Source: Succinatimonas sp. UBA6849 (lineage in GTDB: Bacteria; Pseudomonadota; Gammaproteobacteria; Enterobacterales; Succinivibrionaceae). Taken from it: a stretch of DNA of 16,187 nt. Location: the NCBI GenBank assembly GCA_002449335.1, contig DKDL01000126.1, positions 1 to 16,187 on the forward strand, in the 5' to 3' direction. The position numbers and the translations under genes were made by a program. Under the pieces are notes generated by a model. It had not been told where the DNA came from. It was given only the letters and a program-made list of their open reading frames with translations, and made no database searches. Within the stretch, counting starts at the first letter, position 1. Each line of letters starts with the position of its first letter. This document shows positions 13,575-16,187 of this stretch, piece after piece.

Positions 13575-15796
13575 TGTCTAAGAAAACTTTTGCCTTAATT
13601 GGTAATCAGAACTGCGGTAAGACAACCTTATTTAACGTTCTAACAGGTTCAAATCAGTACGTTGGTAACTGGCCTGGCGTAACTGTTGATAAGGTTATCG
13701 GTAAAGTTTCATCAAAAGACTGGGATATCGTTGATCTTCCAGGTCTTTACTCATTATCACCATATTCACCTGAAGAAATCGTTTCACGTAATTTCTTGTT
13801 ATCTGATGATTATGATGTAATTTTAAACATCGTTGATGCTTCACACTTAGACAGATCACTGTCATTAACCTTAGAAGTTGCAGCATTCAACAAGCCTATG
13901 GTTGTAGCTTTAAACATGATGGATATCGTAAAGAAGACCGGTATCACCATCGATGTTGAGAAGCTGTCTGAAAAGTTAGGCGTAAAGGTTGTTGATATTT
14001 CAGCATCAAACAAACAGGGTATTGATAAGTTAATTGCTGCTCTAGAAGTTGCAGAAGCTCCTAAAGTTAAGTCTTTCTTTGAAGATGCTGCCAATGTTGC
14101 AATTAACAACGTAGCTTCAAAGTTAGATTCATCTTTAAATGAAGGTGCTCGTACCTTTATTGCAACTGCTTTATTACAGAGCGATGAAATTTATTTAGAA
14201 GAGTACAAAGATAAGCAGGACGTTTTATCAGAAGTTGCTCGTGGCTGCGCTGAAATTGAGCAGGCTTATGATACTGATGCTCAGGCTTACTTCCCTAAGC
14301 GCCGTTATCAGGTAATCGAAGAGATCCTAAACAGCTGCAAGAAAGAAGTTAAATCTGCTTCAGCAATCACTGCTGCAATTGATAAGCTAGTTCTAAACAA
14401 GATCTTAGCTCTACCTATCTTCTTAATCGTTGTAAGTTTAGTTTACTTCGGTGCTATGTACTTCACCTCATATCTTGAGTTAATTCCATTTACCAATGAT
14501 GACGGTGAGACTGAGTTTGCAACCATCACTGACTGGGTTAACGATAATCTGTTCGGTGGTATCGTAACCGATGCTGTTACCGCATTATGCGAGAGCGCAG
14601 GTGCTCCTGAGTGGTTACAGTCATTAGCAGTTGATGGTGTTGTAGGTGGTGTTGGTGCTGTTTTAGGCTTCTTACCACAGATTGCATTCTTATTCCTGTT
14701 CTTATCATTCTTAGAGCAGTCAGGTTACATGACCCGTGTTGCATTCGTTCTAGACAGAATCTTCCGTCACTTCGGTCTATCAGGTCGTAACTTCATTCCA
14801 ATGGTTATCGCAACAGGTTGCGGTGTTCCAGCTCTAATGGCTAACAAGACCATTGATAACATCAATGAAAGACGTATTGGTTTGATCACCACTACCTTCA
14901 TCCCATGCTCAGCAAAGTTACCTATCATGACTATGATCTTTGCTTCATGCTTTGATGGCGCTTGGTGGTTTGCTCCATTCGTATATGCAATCTCAATCTT
15001 CTCAATTGTTTGCACCGGTATCATCTTAAAGAAGAACAGCGCATTCAAAGAAGAGGTTTCTCCATTCGTTATGGAAATCCCTGATTACCACATGCCAACC
15101 ATCGGTAACATCTTAAAGGCTGTATACGAGCGTTGCAGAGCATTCGTAATCAAGGCTGGTACCATCATCTTCACCGTTGTAGTAGTTGTATGGTTCTTAG
15201 CAAACTTCGGCTTCACAGACGGCTTTGGCATGGTTGAGAACGTAGATGACTCAATCTTAGCTGCAATCGGTGGTGCTATCTGCTTCTTATTTGTACCAGT
15301 AGGTTTCGGTTCATGGCAGGCAACAGTTGCTGTATTCAACGGCTTACTAGCTAAAGAGAACGTTGTAGGTACTCTAGCTGTTGTTCTAGGCTTAGATGGT
15401 GAGTACGAAGGTGGTGAGTCAGATTTAACTGCTGCTTTAACAAACTACTTCTCACAGGTTTCAGGTTTAACCCCAAGCCCAATGTTAATGAGCTTAGTAG
15501 GTTTAAGCTTCTTAAGCTTCAACTTATGGTCAACTCCATGTGCTGCTGCTTTAGGTGCTATGAAGAGACAGTTAGGTTCAACCAAGTGGTGGATTTTTGC
15601 AATCACTTATATGACTGTTTGGGCATACTGCTTAGCATTAGTAATCTTCCAGATCGGTGGTTTGATTACTGGTTTAGTTCCATTCAGCGTATTTACAGTT
15701 GCAGCATTCATTGTTCTAGCAGCATTCTTATACTTGCTGTTCAGACCAGATGCAAAGCCACAGACCGCTTTAAAGATTGCTTCAAAGACAATCTAA
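13574..15796 (+). CDS. feoB: Ferrous iron transporter FeoB
   Basis: Inner-membrane Fe(II) importer with an N-terminal GTPase, 740 residues (E. coli 773). G-protein motifs are G1 GNQNCGKT (10-17), the G2 region GVTV around 35-38, G3 DLPG (54-57), G4 NMMD (114-117) and G5 SAS (143-145). A helical linker runs to about residue 270. The membrane part then carries two gate repeats, GCGVPAL with Cys416 and CSAKLPI with Cys445, and a later NLWSTPC. Several segments (SLSPYSPEEIVSRNFL, GNWPGVTVDK) recall clostridial FeoB more than the E. coli protein, which may mean a different FeoB lineage or transfer. No feoC follows; a terminator comes 40 bases after the stop. The likely regulators are the CRP-, FNR- and Fur-like elements upstream of feoA. 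Confidence 0.96.
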   Translation: MSKKTFALIGNQNCGKTTLFNVLTGSNQYVGNWPGVTVDKVIGKVSSKDWDIVDLPGLYSLSPYSPEEIVSRNFLLSDDYDVILNIVDASHLDRSLSLTLEVAAFNKPMVVALNMMDIVKKTGITIDVEKLSEKLGVKVVDISASNKQGIDKLIAALEVAEAPKVKSFFEDAANVAINNVASKLDSSLNEGARTFIATALLQSDEIYLEEYKDKQDVLSEVARGCAEIEQAYDTDAQAYFPKRRYQVIEEILNSCKKEVKSASAITAAIDKLVLNKILALPIFLIVVSLVYFGAMYFTSYLELIPFTNDDGETEFATITDWVNDNLFGGIVTDAVTALCESAGAPEWLQSLAVDGVVGGVGAVLGFLPQIAFLFLFLSFLEQSGYMTRVAFVLDRIFRHFGLSGRNFIPMVIATGCGVPALMANKTIDNINERRIGLITTTFIPCSAKLPIMTMIFASCFDGAWWFAPFVYAISIFSIVCTGIILKKNSAFKEEVSPFVMEIPDYHMPTIGNILKAVYERCRAFVIKAGTIIFTVVVVVWFLANFGFTDGFGMVENVDDSILAAIGGAICFLFVPVGFGSWQATVAVFNGLLAKENVVGTLAVVLGLDGEYEGGESDLTAALTNYFSQVSGLTPSPMLMSLVGLSFLSFNLWSTPCAAALGAMKRQLGSTKWWIFAITYMTVWAYCLALVIFQIGGLITGLVPFSVFTVAAFIVLAAFLYLLFRPDAKPQTALKIASKTI

Positions 15797-15836
15797 TTGA
15801 GACGATTTAAAAGAAAAGATAATCTCTAAAAAAGAC

Positions 15837-15872
15837 AAGCGCTAAGTCCTAAAAAACTTAGCGCTTTTTTTT
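15837..15872 (+). terminator. Rho-independent terminator of feoAB
   Basis: Perfect 11-bp stem AAGCGCTAAGT (15837-15847) with ACTTAGCGCTT (15856-15866), an 8-base loop, and six further Ts. It confirms that feoAB ends as a two-gene unit. Confidence 0.93.
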
Positions 15873-15902
15873 CATTTGTGGCACTTTTTGTCACTAAAAA
15901 CC

Positions 15903-15930
15903 GTATTTTGAAATACTATTACGTTATACT
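15903..15930 (+). promoter_or_regulatory. Candidate promoter with overlapping palindrome for the AAA-ATPase gene
   Basis: TATACT (15925-15930) is a plausible -10 about 43 bases before the ATG. Just upstream is the perfect dyad GTATTT-TG-AAATAC (15903-15916), which would overlap the -35 area and could be an operator. No strong -35 is visible for TATACT. TTGTCA (15888-15893) with AATACT (15912-15917) is an alternative. Confidence 0.3.
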
Positions 15931-15972
15931 TTAGATTGAATAAAAAGAAATTTTATAAAACAGGATCTTCTG

Positions 15973-16187
15973 ATGAGCAACAAGCAATTCTTAGAATTAC
16001 CAACTGGTAAAGATGACTTTTCTCAATTAAGAGAAGGAAAATGTTACTTTGTCGACAAGACTCCTTATCTTAAGACAGTATTTACAGATCAATCAGCTGT
16101 AATGTTGTTTACCCGTCCAAGACGTTTTGGTAAGACTCTGCTCATAAGCATGTTTGACTCATTTTTGAAAATCAATCCTGAAAAGCC
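15973..16187 (+). CDS. AAA-ATPase-like protein (PF09820/PD-(D/E)XK type), 5' part only
   Basis: The first 71 codons of a gene that runs off the right edge. They contain REGKCYFVDKTPYLK followed by LFTRPRRFGKTLLISM, the N-terminal signature of the AAA-ATPase-like family (PF09820). RPRRFGKT is its P-loop. Full-length members are usually 500-600 residues and often end in a PD-(D/E)XK nuclease-like domain (formerly DUF1703); that part is outside the window. They are abundant, often in many copies, in anaerobic gut bacteria, and their role is not established. AGGA lies seven bases before the ATG. Confidence 0.85.
   Translation, partial: MSNKQFLELPTGKDDFSQLREGKCYFVDKTPYLKTVFTDQSAVMLFTRPRRFGKTLLISMFDSFLKINPEK

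Noticed and set aside
14767..15048. 93-residue ORF antisense to feoB, and similar antisense ORFs within thrA and feoB
   Set aside because: Compositional shadows of strongly biased coding sequence, with no homology features.
1..16187. Search for tRNA or rRNA genes, CRISPR repeats and insertion sequence ends
   Set aside because: No cloverleaf-like sequence, no regularly spaced direct repeats and no transposase or terminal inverted repeats with target duplications were seen by eye.

Overview
The window is a low-GC chromosomal segment of a gammaproteobacterium. Four core proteins read as close relatives of their E. coli counterparts: PfkA, the fused aspartokinase/homoserine dehydrogenase ThrA (820 residues), the Ser/Thr symporter SstT and a YajO-type aldo/keto reductase. 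Strong AT bias, a FeoAB ferrous iron importer and a PF09820-type AAA-ATPase gene at the right edge together suggest a host-associated anaerobe, for example a Succinivibrionaceae member (Succinivibrio, Anaerobiospirillum, Ruminobacter or relatives). That taxonomic placement is inference from gene content, not a search result.

Layout. Positions 1-212 hold no confident gene, only a short ORF with a -10 box and Shine-Dalgarno on the minus strand. Positions 213-2004 carry a minus-strand glycolytic pair, tpiA then pfkA, ending in a clear terminator. A 0.7 kb AT-rich gap follows, containing a long imperfect hairpin (2606-2649). Next is a minus-strand gene for an unrecognised 353-residue Ser/Ala/Asn-rich protein. 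A 0.43 kb divergent gap leads into the plus-strand thrABC operon (4197-8928), which makes threonine from aspartate and ends in two tandem hairpins. A GNAT acetyltransferase lies immediately behind that terminator.

Further right are a minus-strand metallophosphoesterase (9571-10320) and a divergent YajO-like aldo/keto reductase. A 16-bp perfect hairpin separates the reductase from the convergent sstT gene. The sstT-feoA intergenic region (12918-13349) is the most regulation-rich stretch: a near-consensus CRP-type palindrome, an FNR-like element, a sigma70-type promoter and a partial Fur-like element. feoA and feoB overlap by one base and end in a strong terminator. The window closes inside a gene whose start matches the AAA-ATPase-like/PD-(D/E)XK family.

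Function. The segment is mostly housekeeping: lower-upper glycolysis, threonine synthesis beside Ser/Thr uptake, and ferrous iron import. I found no convincing new multi-gene system. The points most worth a second look are the orphan 353-residue protein, the operators upstream of feoAB, a FeoB that looks more Firmicutes-like than enterobacterial, and the absence of an E. coli-style thr leader/attenuator.
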